64,000 nt of DNA, from the NCBI GenBank assembly GCA_964245825.1, contig CAXTNT010000003.1, forward strand, positions 62,001-126,000, given 5' to 3'. The position numbers and the translations under genes are program-made. The notes under the pieces are model-generated. The model saw only the letters and a program-made list of their open reading frames with translations. It had not been told where the DNA came from and searched no databases. The stretch is from CAJCIY01 sp964245825 (lineage in GTDB: Bacteria; Actinomycetota; Actinomycetes; Mycobacteriales; CAJCIY01). Shown piece by piece: positions 26,329 to 35,178 of this stretch (its first letter is position 1; the number at the start of each line of letters is the position of its first letter).

Positions 26329-27072
26329 TCAGCGCACGCCGCCGGGCACGCGCAGCACGTACCCGACGCCGCGGACGGTCTGGATCAGCTTCGGCTCCAC
26401 CGTGTCGATCTTCCTGCGGAGGTAGGAGATGTACGACTCCACGACGCCGGCGTCGCCGCCGAAGTCGTAGTTCCAGACGTGGTCCAGGAGCTGGGGCTTG
26501 GACTGCACCCGGCCCGCGTTCGAGAGCAGGTGCCGGAGCAGCTTGAACTCGGTCGGGGAGAGCGACACCTCGCGGCCGGCCCGGCGGACGACGTGCTGGT
26601 CCTCGTCCATCTCCAGGTCGGCGTACCGCAGCAGCGGCGAGGACCCGTCCGCGGTGGACCGGCCCTGGGTGCGACGGAGCACCGCCCGTACCCGGGCCAC
26701 CACCTCCTCGAGACTGAACGGCTTGGTGATGTAGTCGTCGCCGCCGAGCGTCAGCCCGCTGACCTTGTCCCGGGGTTCGTCGCGGGCGGTGAGGAAGACC
26801 ACGCCGATCCGGGTGCCGTCGCCGCGCAGGGTCCGGCACACCTCGAAACCGTCCATGTCGGGCAGCATCACGTCGAGCACGACCAGGTCGGGACGGAACT
26901 CCCGGGCGGTCGCCACCGCACTGCGGCCGTCGTGCGCCGTGCGCACGTCGAAGCCGACGAACGACAGCGACGTCGCGAGCAGCTCGCGGATGTTGGCCTC
27001 GTCGTCCACGACCAGCAGGCGCGGGGGCGGGCCGGCAGTGGGCGCACGGCCCGACCCTGGCAGCGCCGTCAC
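26329..27072 (-). CDS. OmpR/PhoB family response regulator
   Basis: A 247-residue regulator with receiver residues DDE (23-25), phospho-acceptor Asp67 (LVVLDVMLPDMDG), Thr in LTARDE and Lys in TKPFS. The C-terminal winged helix contains SPTEFKLLRHLLSNAGRV and ends VRGVGYVLR. It resembles TrcR-type actinobacterial regulators. It pairs with the kinase 21 bases downstream. The stop of the DUF1023 gene lies only 36 bases before its ATG, so all four minus-strand genes from 28942 to 24859 may share a transcript. Confidence 0.93.
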   Translation of the reverse strand: MTALPGSGRAPTAGPPPRLLVVDDEANIRELLATSLSFVGFDVRTAHDGRSAVATAREFRPDLVVLDVMLPDMDGFEVCRTLRGDGTRIGVVFLTARDEPRDKVSGLTLGGDDYITKPFSLEEVVARVRAVLRRTQGRSTADGSSPLLRYADLEMDEDQHVVRRAGREVSLSPTEFKLLRHLLSNAGRVQSKPQLLDHVWNYDFGGDAGVVESYISYLRRKIDTVEPKLIQTVRGVGYVLRVPGGVR

Positions 27073-27108
27073 CCCGCCAGAATGGCGCTGGAGTCTGGCA
27101 ATGGGCTG

Positions 27109-28578
27109 TCAGTGGGCTGAATGTCCGGGAAGACCGTCGCAGCGCGCTGGTGGCGCCACGACGACGGGCAGCCCGGCAGCGACCGCGACGATCTGGCGCA
27201 GGGTGTCGCTGCCCGGGTCGAAGTAGCTGTCGTGCAGCCGGACGTCGAACGACAACGGCAGGCCGCCGGCCGCGTCGTCGCCACTGGCGAGCTGGACCGT
27301 GCCGGGCAGGCACACGGGATCGTCGCCGAGGTGCCCGATGCCCGCCGCGCCGAGCAGCCGGTCCACCGGGACGGGCGCCAACGCCTGGAGCAACCCCTGC
27401 ACCGCGAACTCGTCCTTGATCGGGTCGTGGGCCGCCGACAGCACGTAGGTCGGGACCCCGTCGAGATCGGCCCCGTCGTGCACCTGCGGCCCGAACCCCG
27501 CCGGGGCCACGCCGACGAGCGCCGCGGGCCGCAGCCCGTCCCGGACGGCCAGCCCGGCGACGACCGCGCCGTAGCTGTGTCCGACGACCGTGACGCGGGC
27601 GCCGGCCGGGACCGGCAGGCCCCGGACGAAGTCGCGCAACCGCGGTGCCGCCTTCTTCGCGTACGCCTGCAGGGCCGCCCGCAGCACGTCGGGCGGCTCC
27701 GGGCTGCCGAGCCACGACACCACCGCGACATCGGGACCGGCCTGCGCCCACAGCTCCTCGAAGGCGGCGTCACCCTGCCGCTGGGCGCCGCCGAAGTGAC
27801 CCTCGCTCGTCGTGGTGCCCGGGACCAGGACCAGGACCGCACGGGCGCGGGACACGTCCCCCCAGACCTCCGCGACCTCGCCGCCCGTACCGGCGAGCAG
27901 GTACTGACGTTCACGGCCGTCCGCCGCCGGTGCGAGCAGCCCGGGGCGGTGGGCCAGGGCGATGCGGGTGGCGATCTCGCGGGCCGCCGGCGGCGCATCC
28001 GGGTCGGCGGCCGTGGCGACCGCTGTGAGAGCAGCGAGCGGCCCGACCAGCGCCGGGGCGACCGAGGCCCAGCCCTGCCGGGCGAGGTCGCCCTGGGCCA
28101 CCTGTTCCGGCGAGGGCAGCGGACGGGGCGGCGGGAGCAGCGGGACGGTCCCCTCGACCAGGGCCCGCAGCCGCGCCGCGCACTGGGCGTCGGCCTGCGC
28201 GACCTGCGCGTCGGCGTCCGCACGGAGCCGCCCGACGGCGGCGAGCGCGTTCGGGTCGGCGGCGCCGGGGAGCGACCGCGGGTCGGCCGGCGGCTCGACC
28301 AGCGCGAGCCGGTCGGCGGTGCGGCGCAGCTGCTCCGCGTCGGCCAGGGCCGCCGCGGTGAGCGCGAGGGTATCGGCGGCCTCGGCCGCGGCGAGCCGGA
28401 TCTGCCCGTACGCATCGAGCGGCGGGACCGCGGCCAGCCGCGCGGCCGTGGCGGCACGGCCGGTCCACACGGCTGGCCAGCACGGGGTCGGCAGCGGCGG
28501 GAGCAGGGCCTGCAGGCGCGTGGCGGCCAGCGCGAGGGCGGCGGGGTCGAGACCCGAGGCAGCGTCCGGCGGCCTCAC
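27109..28578 (-). CDS. DUF1023 alpha/beta hydrolase with N-terminal helical (WXG100-like) domain
   Basis: A 489-residue protein. Residues 1 to about 170 are Ala-rich helices, with TPCWPAVWTGRAATAARL resembling the WXG turn of type VII secretion proteins. The C-terminal part is an alpha/beta hydrolase of DUF1023 type with nucleophile motif VVGHSYGAVVAG. There is no signal peptide, so export, if any, would need a type VII route. The GTG start at 28578 follows an EspC-like gene by 79 bases. Enzymatic substrate unknown (lipid or ester is likely for the fold). Confidence 0.75.
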   Translation of the reverse strand: MRPPDAASGLDPAALALAATRLQALLPPLPTPCWPAVWTGRAATAARLAAVPPLDAYGQIRLAAAEAADTLALTAAALADAEQLRRTADRLALVEPPADPRSLPGAADPNALAAVGRLRADADAQVAQADAQCAARLRALVEGTVPLLPPPRPLPSPEQVAQGDLARQGWASVAPALVGPLAALTAVATAADPDAPPAAREIATRIALAHRPGLLAPAADGRERQYLLAGTGGEVAEVWGDVSRARAVLVLVPGTTTSEGHFGGAQRQGDAAFEELWAQAGPDVAVVSWLGSPEPPDVLRAALQAYAKKAAPRLRDFVRGLPVPAGARVTVVGHSYGAVVAGLAVRDGLRPAALVGVAPAGFGPQVHDGADLDGVPTYVLSAAHDPIKDEFAVQGLLQALAPVPVDRLLGAAGIGHLGDDPVCLPGTVQLASGDDAAGGLPLSFDVRLHDSYFDPGSDTLRQIVAVAAGLPVVVAPPARCDGLPGHSAH

Positions 28579-28657
28579 CGATGCCGCCCGGCTTCACCGA
28601 CGCCGCCACCACCCGGCCTCGCGTACGCCGGCAAGACCCGGCCGTCCCAGTCCGGCC

Positions 28658-28942
28658 TCACGCGGGCGGCCGCGCCAGGACGGTCTCGACCCGGACGTAG
28701 TCGAACCCGGCCGCGGCGGACACCGCCGCCATCGCCCGCCAGCGCTGTTCGAGCCCAGCCAGGACGGCGCTCCAGTGCCGGCCGAGCTCCGCCACCGCCG
28801 CGGCGCTCGCCAGGCCGCCGAGCGCCGCGGCGGCGACCGCGCAGACCGCCGCCAGCGCGGCGGGGTCGCTCCACTCCGCGGCGCGCAGCCACGACGCCGC
28901 CAGCGCCGACAACCCCTCGGGGTCGACGCGCAGGGTGTCCAT
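28658..28942 (-). CDS. EspC/DUF2580-like small secreted-type protein
   Basis: A 94-residue, helix-rich, Ala-rich protein. The opening LRVDPEGLSALAASWLRAA matches the pattern of EspC-family (DUF2580) type VII secretion targets, which start L.V.P..L..LA. It has the expected length for a helical-hairpin T7SS substrate and several Trp residues (HWSAVLAGLEQRW). ATG 28942 gives this length, and longer starts add only low-complexity residues. It precedes the DUF1023 hydrolase, a pairing common for type VII partner and effector-like proteins. The call is by motif, not by alignment. Confidence 0.6.
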   Translation of the reverse strand: MDTLRVDPEGLSALAASWLRAAEWSDPAALAAVCAVAAAALGGLASAAAVAELGRHWSAVLAGLEQRWRAMAAVSAAAGFDYVRVETVLARPPA

Positions 28943-29028
28943 GTCGGCAGTGAACGGCGCCCGAGGGCTGTGCACGATGTCGCCCTCCACAGCGTTACGC
29001 CTGGGCGCCCGGCGGGCATCGGCGCGGC

Positions 29029-30087
29029 GTGACGACGCGGCAGCCGGCGAGCCCGACACCCGTGGGTCGACTGCGCCGCAGCGACTGCCACGCCGCCGGC
29101 ATCACCCGGGTGCGCCGCGGCCGCGGCTTCGGCTACGTCGAGTCCAGCGGAGCAGCGGTGCGCGACCCGCAACTGCGGGCCCGCATCGAGGCGCTGGTCA
29201 TCCCGCCGGCCTGGCGGGACGTGTGGATCTGCCCGTACGCCAATGGACACATCCAGGCGACCGGCCTCGACGCGGCCGGCCGGCGTCAGTACCGCTACCA
29301 CGACGCGTGGCGGCTGCGCCGGGATGTCGCCAAGCACGCGCGGGTTCTGGAGGTCGCCGGCCGGCTGCCCGCCGCACGGCAGCGGTTCGCTGACGACCTT
29401 GCCCTGCCGGGCATGCCGCGCGAGCGGGTGCTGGCCACCGCGGCCCGGCTGCTCGACGTCGGCTTCTTCCGGATCGGGTCGGAGCAGTACGAGGAGGAGA
29501 ACGGCACGTTCGGGCTCACCACGCTCGGGCGACGGCACGTCCAGATCGAGGGCGGTGTCGTCACCTTCGACTACATCGCCAAGTCCGGCCAGCACCGCCT
29601 GCAGTCGGTCGCCGACCCGGCGGTGCTCGAGGTGGTGGACACCCTGCGCCGCCGGCGCTCCGGCCCCCCGCACCTGCTGGCGTACCGCGACGGTCGGCGC
29701 TGGCGGGAGGTCGACGCCGACGACGTCAACGCCTACCTGCGGGAGACGCTCGGCGACGGGGACGGCCCGACCGTCTCGGCCAAGGACTTTCGCACCTGGC
29801 ACGCGACCGTGCTGATGGCGGTCGCGCTCGCGGTGACCGAGCGGCCCGGGTCGGCCGCCGCGGAGCGGCGGATGCTCGCCCGGGCGTACCAGGAGGTGGC
29901 CCACTACCTGGGCAACACCCCGGCGGTGTGCCGGAGCTCGTACGTGGACCCGGTCGTGGTGGACCTGTGGCGGCATCGTCGGACCGTGCACGCGGCCCTG
30001 GACGAGCTGGGCGCGGCGGCCGGCGTCGGCGAACCAGCCACCCAGGGAGGGATCGAGGCGGCCGTGCTCGAGCTGTTGCGCCGCTGA
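29029..30087 (+). CDS. DNA topoisomerase IB (poxvirus-like)
   Basis: A 352-residue type IB topoisomerase that relaxes supercoils through a 3'-phosphotyrosyl link. The N-terminal domain has PPAWRDVWICPYANGHIQA. The catalytic domain holds YIAKSGQH (Lys), FRTWHAT (Arg/His) and the nucleophile Tyr305 in CRSSYVDP. The length is typical of bacterial members. The GTG start at 29029 is divergent from the EspC-like gene (86 bases). Confidence 0.93.
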   Translation: MTTRQPASPTPVGRLRRSDCHAAGITRVRRGRGFGYVESSGAAVRDPQLRARIEALVIPPAWRDVWICPYANGHIQATGLDAAGRRQYRYHDAWRLRRDVAKHARVLEVAGRLPAARQRFADDLALPGMPRERVLATAARLLDVGFFRIGSEQYEEENGTFGLTTLGRRHVQIEGGVVTFDYIAKSGQHRLQSVADPAVLEVVDTLRRRRSGPPHLLAYRDGRRWREVDADDVNAYLRETLGDGDGPTVSAKDFRTWHATVLMAVALAVTERPGSAAAERRMLARAYQEVAHYLGNTPAVCRSSYVDPVVVDLWRHRRTVHAALDELGAAAGVGEPATQGGIEAAVLELLRR

Positions 30088-30187
30088 CCCGACCCGCGGC
30101 AACCGGACGCGGCCGGCGCGCGTCCGCCGAGTGGGGCGGTGACCCGACGGTGCGGCACGGCCCCGCCGGGTGAGAGAGGATGTAGAC

Positions 30188-31336
30188 ATGAGGCGACGCA
30201 CGTGGGCGGGGGTCGCGACGGCGGTCGTCGCCGCCGGCCTCGTCGGGGGGTCGGTGCTGGTTATCGGTGGGCGACCTTCCGCCGCCGGGGTCGACGCCTC
30301 GCCGACGGACGCGGCCGTCACCTCAGCCGACCCGACGGCCTCCACCCCCCCGCCGCCCGCGCTGCGCGTGCTGTCGGTGGCGCACGCGGCAGCGGCGACC
30401 GCCGCGGCGGATCTCGGCGCGGTGACCGTCACGTTCTCCGCGCCGGTCGGAGCGACCGTGACCCCGTCGCTCACGCCCTCGCTGACCGGCGCCTGGACGC
30501 ACCCCACCCCGACGACGGCCGTGTTCTCCCCCACCCAGGTGCCGCTGCCCGGGCAGGTCCTCACCGTCACCGTGCCGGCCGGTGTGGTCGGCACCGCCGG
30601 CGGCCGGCTCGCCGTCGCCTCGCGCACCTCGTGGACGACGCGTCCGGGCGACCCGGCGCGACTCCAGCAGCTGCTGGGGGTGGCCGGCTACCTGCCCCTG
30701 TCGTTCACCCCGGCCGTCCCGACGCCGAGGACCACGGCCGCGCTCGCGGCGACGGTCTACGCGCCGGTCGCCGGGTCGTACGCCTGGCGCTTCACCGCGC
30801 CCGCCGCACTCAGGGCCCTCTACACCGGCGCGAGGTCGTCACTGCTCACCCGCGGGGCGGTGCTGTCCTTCCAGGCACAGCACGGACTGGCAACCGACGG
30901 CGTGGCCGGACCGCAGGTGTGGTCGGCGCTGATCGCCGCGGTGGCCGACGGGTCCACCTCCGCACGGGCCTACACGTACGTCCTGGTATCCAAGTCCCGG
31001 CCGGAGTCGCTGGTGCTCTACCGGAACGGGGCGCCGATCCTGACCACACCGGTGAACACGGGTGTCGCCAGGGCCGCGACCCCGGACGGCAGCTGGGCCG
31101 TCTTTGCCCGGTACCAGAGCCAGACCATGTCCGGGACCAACCCCGACGGCAGCCACTACGCCGACCCCGGCGTGCCGTGGATCAGCTACTTCCTCGGCGG
31201 CGACGCGGTGCACGGCTTCCCGCGCTCGAGCTACGGTTCACCGCAGAGCGTGGGCTGCGTCGAGCTGCCGATCGCCACCGCGGACAGGGTCTGGCACCTG
31301 ATGGGGTACGGCGACATCGTCACCGTCCAGGGCTGA
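30188..31336 (+). CDS. L,D-transpeptidase with peptidoglycan-binding domain
   Basis: A 382-residue cell-wall enzyme. It has an N-terminal membrane or signal segment (VATAVVAAGLVGGSVLVIGG), a Thr/Pro-rich spacer, an Ig-like domain (to about 155), a peptidoglycan-binding-type domain (about 155-260, with RGAVLSFQAQHGLATDGV), and a YkuD catalytic domain with His342 (HGFPRSSYG) and Cys357 (SVGCVELP). It would form 3-3 crosslinks or attach proteins. ATG 30188 has a GAGAGAGGA site upstream. Confidence 0.9.
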   Translation: MRRRTWAGVATAVVAAGLVGGSVLVIGGRPSAAGVDASPTDAAVTSADPTASTPPPPALRVLSVAHAAAATAAADLGAVTVTFSAPVGATVTPSLTPSLTGAWTHPTPTTAVFSPTQVPLPGQVLTVTVPAGVVGTAGGRLAVASRTSWTTRPGDPARLQQLLGVAGYLPLSFTPAVPTPRTTAALAATVYAPVAGSYAWRFTAPAALRALYTGARSSLLTRGAVLSFQAQHGLATDGVAGPQVWSALIAAVADGSTSARAYTYVLVSKSRPESLVLYRNGAPILTTPVNTGVARAATPDGSWAVFARYQSQTMSGTNPDGSHYADPGVPWISYFLGGDAVHGFPRSSYGSPQSVGCVELPIATADRVWHLMGYGDIVTVQG

Positions 31337-31339
31337 GCC

Positions 31340-32887
31340 TCAGGCCGGCACGACGCCCTGCGGCGGCCGGAACAGGTTCGCCGGGTCGTAGCTCCGCTTG
31401 ACCTGTCGCAGCCGCGCGAGGTTGGCGCCGTAGTAGGCCTGCGGGGCGTCGCTCAGCGTCGGGTCCGCGTAGTTCTGGTACGCGGCGCCGGTGGCGTACC
31501 GGCTGAGGGTGGCCTTGATCGTCGCCAACGAGCGCTGATTGGCGGCCTGCGGCCCGTTGCCCGGCGTCTGCTGCCACGACGCGGTGTATTGCGCGCCGAA
31601 GCGGATGCCGCGGTGGACGAACGCGGACGCGCCGGGCGCGACGGCGTCGATCTGGCCACCCCAGCTGTCGAGGGCCACGCCGCCCACGCCGAGGCCGCTG
31701 GCCTGCCGGCCGGCGACCGCCGCCACCACCGCGCGCACGCCGGCCGCGGGGATCTCGGCGGCGAACAGGTCGGAGGCGGCCACGAACGCGTCGCGAGGCA
31801 GCGTGCCGGTCGGCGACTGGCCGGCCACGTGGCAGGCGGCGACGGAGGTGTCGGCGCAGCCCGCCTCCAGCAGCATCGTCTCCAGGTACGTCCGGGCGCG
31901 GATGGCGCCGCTGGTGGGCGGGGCGCCCACCGCGGCCAGCAGCGGGGCGGCCGCGGCGGTGGCGGCCGCGGTGCTCCCCACGTACACCCCGCTGACGCTC
32001 ACCGTCGGTCCGGCGGTGGACAGGCCCGCGAGCAGGTGGCAGGTGGACCACAGCGCGTCGTCGGCCGAGGGCAGGGTGCGCTGCCAGCCGTCGAGCACCG
32101 CGCCGGCGGTCGCCCACGGCCAGGTGTAGGTGAAGGTCGCCAGGTCCTGCGTCGGGTGGGTGGCCAGGGTGAGGGAGGTGACGACCCCGAAGCTGCCGCC
32201 GCCCCCGCGCAGCGCCCAGAACAGGTCCGGCTCGCTGTCGGCCGAGGCGGTGACCAGGCGGCCGTCGGCGAGCACCACCCGGGCCGAGAGGAGCCGGTCG
32301 CAGGTGAGGCCGTATCGACGTGCCACCACGCCGATGCCGCCGCCGAGGGCGAGCCCGGCGAGGCCCACCGCGGGACACGAGCCCGCCGGCACCGACACGC
32401 CGCTGGCCGCCAGGCGGGCATAGACGTCCACGAGCGCGGCGCCCGCGCCGATCGTCGCCGTCCCGGCGCCGACCGTGATCGCGGCCAGCGGCCGCAGATC
32501 GACCACCAGCCCGGTGCCGACCGAGCCGCCGGTGTACGAGTGGCCACCGGCCCGCACCGCGAGCGGGAGGCCGTGGTCGCGGGCGAAGGCCACGCAGGCC
32601 TGCACGTCGGCGACGGAGGCCACCGAGGCGACCGCGGCCGGCCGGAGGTCGTCGAAGCGGCGGTTGAACAACTCGCGGGCGGCGTCGTAGCCGCTGTCGG
32701 CCGGCTGGCGGAGCACGCCGGAGAGGCTGCGCCGCAGCGCATCCCAGTCGACGCCGGCCGGCGTCGTGCCACGCGGAGCGGGGCTCACCGGCGGCGCGGT
32801 GGGTCCGGCGCCAGGGTGGTGGGCGCCGCAGCCGGCCAGCACCGCCAGGCCACCGAGGCCGGTCAGGACCGCCCGCCTCGTCGTCAC
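31340..32887 (-). CDS. Exported FAD-linked oxidase with bicovalent flavin (BBE-like)
   Basis: A 515-residue protein. The N-terminus combines a twin-arginine pattern (TTRRAVLTG) with a lipobox (AVLAGCGAHH), suggesting Tat export and lipid anchoring. The PCMH-type FAD domain has AGGHSYTGGS (His for one covalent link) and GSCPAVGLAGLALGGGIG (Cys for the second), as in berberine-bridge or gluco-oligosaccharide oxidases. The C-terminal BBE motif YYGANLARLRQVKRSYDPAN is present. Substrate is probably a sugar or alcohol. GTG 32887 overlaps the marR stop by four bases, so it is co-translated with its likely regulator. Confidence 0.88.
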   Translation of the reverse strand: MTTRRAVLTGLGGLAVLAGCGAHHPGAGPTAPPVSPAPRGTTPAGVDWDALRRSLSGVLRQPADSGYDAARELFNRRFDDLRPAAVASVASVADVQACVAFARDHGLPLAVRAGGHSYTGGSVGTGLVVDLRPLAAITVGAGTATIGAGAALVDVYARLAASGVSVPAGSCPAVGLAGLALGGGIGVVARRYGLTCDRLLSARVVLADGRLVTASADSEPDLFWALRGGGGSFGVVTSLTLATHPTQDLATFTYTWPWATAGAVLDGWQRTLPSADDALWSTCHLLAGLSTAGPTVSVSGVYVGSTAAATAAAAPLLAAVGAPPTSGAIRARTYLETMLLEAGCADTSVAACHVAGQSPTGTLPRDAFVAASDLFAAEIPAAGVRAVVAAVAGRQASGLGVGGVALDSWGGQIDAVAPGASAFVHRGIRFGAQYTASWQQTPGNGPQAANQRSLATIKATLSRYATGAAYQNYADPTLSDAPQAYYGANLARLRQVKRSYDPANLFRPPQGVVPA

Positions 32888-33387
32888 GCGTCGAGCGCCC
32901 CGGGGCAGGCCGGGGCCGGCCCGCCCACCTCGTCGAGGTGGCGGTTGACCGCCTCGGAGATCTCGCCGAGGGCGCGGAACTGCGCCGGGTTCAGGGCGTC
33001 GAGCAGCACCGAGCGGACGGTACGCACGTGCGCGCGGGCGGCCGTCTCGAGCACCGCGAAACCGTCGTCGGTGAGCACGGCGAGCTGGCCGCGGCGGTCG
33101 TCGGGGCAGTCCTCGCGGCGTACCAGGCCCTGCTCCTCCAGCCGGGCGACAGCATGCGAGAGGCGGCTCCGCGAGCAGATCGACCGGTCTGCGAGGGCGC
33201 TCATCCGGAGCCGGCGGCAGGGTGCCTCGGAGAGCCGGACCAGGATCTCGTAGTAGGCGTGTGTCAGCCCGACGCCGCGGAGATCGCGCTCGATCTCCGC
33301 CTGCACCCGGATGGTGCTCTCGAGGTAGGCCCGCCAAGCGGCCTGCTCGCCGGCATCGAGCCAGGGGGTCTCGTCCTCGGTGGTCAC
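32884..33387 (-). CDS. MarR family transcriptional regulator
   Basis: A 167-residue regulator with the MarR winged helix: MSALADRSICSRSRLSHAVARLEEQGLV, then wing DDRRGQLAVLTDDG (read as two overlapping pieces, each conserved). GTG 33387 is chosen because it lies right at the divergent control region and gives normal family length. It overlaps the flavoprotein gene by four bases and is divergent from yceI. A TTGAA-N2-TTCAA inverted repeat between them is the likely operator for both directions. Confidence 0.9.
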   Translation of the reverse strand: MTTEDETPWLDAGEQAAWRAYLESTIRVQAEIERDLRGVGLTHAYYEILVRLSEAPCRRLRMSALADRSICSRSRLSHAVARLEEQGLVRREDCPDDRRGQLAVLTDDGFAVLETAARAHVRTVRSVLLDALNPAQFRALGEISEAVNRHLDEVGGPAPACPGALDA

Positions 33388-33411
33388 CGCCCCATCGTAC
33401 CCGGAATATTG

Positions 33412-33423
33412 TTGAACTTTCAA
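33412..33423. promoter_or_regulatory. MarR-type operator TTGAACTTTCAA
   Basis: A 5-2-5 inverted repeat lies in a short AT-rich stretch (AATATTGTTGAACTTTCAAT) that stands out from the GC-rich surroundings. It is between the divergent marR and yceI genes, 25 bases from the regulator start and 44 from yceI. MarR-family operators often have this form. Confidence 0.7.
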
Positions 33424-33466
33424 TTGTCTGTTAGCGTCGACCGCACACCAACCCCCGGGAGGCACC

Positions 33467-34015
33467 ATGACCACCACCGCGACCGGCTACCGCGCCGGCA
33501 CCTGGACCATCGACGCCGCGCACTCGAGCGTGGGCTTCACCGTGAAGCACATGATGGTCAGCAAGGTCCGCGGCAAGTTCGGCGGCGTCGAGGGCACCAT
33601 CACCACCGCTGAGAACCCGCTCGAGTCCACCGCCACGGCGACGATCGACATGGCGTCGATCGACACCGGCAACGAGCAGCGGGACGGGCACCTCCGCTCG
33701 AACGACTTCTTCTCGGTCGACGAGCACAAGACGATGACCTACACCTCGACCGGAGCACGCGCCGACGGCGACGGCTATGTGGTTGACGGCAACCTGACGA
33801 TCTCCGACATCACGAAGCCGGTCACCTTGAAGATCGAGCTCGAAGGCTTCGGTCCGGACGCCTACGGGGGCACCCGGGCGGGATTCACCGCGACAGGGAG
33901 CCTGTCCCGCAAGGACTTCGGGATCACCTTCAACGGCCCGATCGAGGGTGGCGGAGTGATCATCAGCGACAAGGTCGACCTCGTCCTCGAGATCGAGGCC
34001 GTACTCGCGAGCTGA
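33467..34015 (+). CDS. YceI family lipid-binding protein
   Basis: A 182-residue protein with the complete YceI lipocalin-like pattern: WTIDAAHSSVGFTVKHMMVSK, then HLRSNDFFSVDEH and DFGITFNGPIEGGGVIISDKV. YceI proteins bind polyisoprenoid-type lipids in a beta-barrel. No signal peptide is present, as usual in actinobacteria. ATG 33467 has GGGAGGC upstream. It faces a marR gene across a shared operator and ends in a strong terminator, so it is a single-gene unit probably repressed by that MarR. Confidence 0.93.
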   Translation: MTTTATGYRAGTWTIDAAHSSVGFTVKHMMVSKVRGKFGGVEGTITTAENPLESTATATIDMASIDTGNEQRDGHLRSNDFFSVDEHKTMTYTSTGARADGDGYVVDGNLTISDITKPVTLKIELEGFGPDAYGGTRAGFTATGSLSRKDFGITFNGPIEGGGVIISDKVDLVLEIEAVLAS

Positions 34016-34032
34016 CGCGCGAGTCTGCCCGG

Positions 34033-34060
34033 CCCCGGTGATGGTTCCGCATCACCGGGG
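34033..34060 (+). terminator. Intrinsic terminator after yceI
   Basis: A perfect 11-bp stem (34033-34043 with 34050-34060), 6-base loop GTTCCG, followed by a T-rich run (CTGTTCTCTGTCGTCGTTCT). One of the clearest terminators in the window. Confidence 0.9.
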
Positions 34061-34121
34061 CTGTTCTCTGTCGTCGTTCTATGCTCGCGATGGGTCCGGG
34101 GGCGAGCGTGGAGGAGCGTGC

Positions 34122-34448
34122 GTGGCGCAGCGGGTGGTCGTGGAGACCTTGGACGACGTCGACGGTGAGCCAGCCACGGAGACCGTGCGCTTCGGCCTCG
34201 ATGGCACCTCGTACGAGATCGACCTCACCGGTGCACACGCAGCCGAGCTGCGCAACGCGCTGGCGAGCTACCTCGCCGTCGCCCGCCGCGAGACGCGGCT
34301 GAGCAAACCGGCGCGACAGACCTCGGTGGTCGTCGACGTGGACCCGACGGCGGTACGCGCCTGGGCCCGCTCGAACGGCATCGCCGTCAGCCCGCGCGGT
34401 CGCCTCTCCGCCTCGGTCGTCGAGCAGTTCCGCGCCGCCGGCAACTGA
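34122..34448 (+). CDS. lsr2: Lsr2 family nucleoid-associated protein
   Basis: A 108-residue protein with the Lsr2 layout: an N-terminal dimerisation domain (VETLDDVDGEPATETVRFGL, then YEIDLTGAHAAELRNAL), a linker, and a C-terminal DNA-binding domain (VRAWARSNGIAVSPRGRLS) with the RGR AT-hook-like grip. Lsr2 is the actinobacterial xenogeneic silencer that binds AT-rich DNA. GTG 34122 has GGAGGAG just upstream and aligns with known starts. I expect a second paralogue elsewhere, as most actinobacteria carry more than one. Confidence 0.93.
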   Translation: MAQRVVVETLDDVDGEPATETVRFGLDGTSYEIDLTGAHAAELRNALASYLAVARRETRLSKPARQTSVVVDVDPTAVRAWARSNGIAVSPRGRLSASVVEQFRAAGN

Positions 34449-34557
34449 CGAGCGGCCCGTTCTGCGGGCGTGTCGGACCGACTGTGGTCCGCACGGGGTG
34501 CACCGTTTCCCGATGGGGTCCCCGGGGACCAGGTCAGCGACGACGAGAGGATGGCGC

Positions 34558-35178
34558 GTGGCGGTGGGCAAGCGGGAACGGACGACCGAGTCGGCCGGGG
34601 AGACGGCCGTCAACGTCGGTCGCCACATCGCGTTCGGGGCGCGCTGGGCGCACCTGCGGGCGACCGAGGGCAACGCCGCCGAGCGGCGCTTCGCGGCCGG
34701 CGGGATGGTCGTGCTCGCGGTGGTGCTGGCCATCGCCACCGGCGCACTCGCGGTCGCCGCGGTGCACGGCAACGGCGGTGCGGCCTTCGGGGTGATCGTC
34801 CTCGGGCTGGCGCTGGGCATGTCGCTGCTCGGCACCATCGTCCTCGCCGTCCGCGGCACCTACGCGGGCGAGTCGCTCGCCAGCAGTGACCTGGGCGTGC
34901 GGGAGGCCGATCCCGAAGCGCGCGCGCTGGCCCGCGAGCTCGAACACGCCGTCGATGTGCTGGGCCTGGGCGGCAAGGGGTGGCCGGTCGGCCGCGAGTC
35001 GCTGGCCCGGTGGATCGCCGCGACCCCCGGCGAGATCGACGGCTGGCTCCGCGGCTCCGGGTCGCTGAGCCCGGCGGTCACCGCCCGGGTGAGAGCCTTC
35101 GTGGACATGGCCGACACCCTCGAGGACACGATCCGCCCCGAGCGGCTGCCGCTGATCCTGGCGACCGGCCGGTGCTGA
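34558..35178 (+). CDS. Two-helix membrane protein of unknown function
   Basis: A 206-residue protein. Residues about 48-70 and 77-98 are membrane helices. The N-terminus is basic, and the C-terminal 100 residues form a soluble helical domain (GWPVGRESLARWIAATPGEIDGWL is part of it, shown as separate helices). GTG 34558 follows a GAGAGGA site by six bases. It overlaps the next small gene (TGATG). Not recognised; the C-terminal part looks vaguely like a helix-turn-helix (LSPAVTARVRAFVDMA). Confidence 0.65.
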   Translation: MAVGKRERTTESAGETAVNVGRHIAFGARWAHLRATEGNAAERRFAAGGMVVLAVVLAIATGALAVAAVHGNGGAAFGVIVLGLALGMSLLGTIVLAVRGTYAGESLASSDLGVREADPEARALARELEHAVDVLGLGGKGWPVGRESLARWIAATPGEIDGWLRGSGSLSPAVTARVRAFVDMADTLEDTIRPERLPLILATGRC

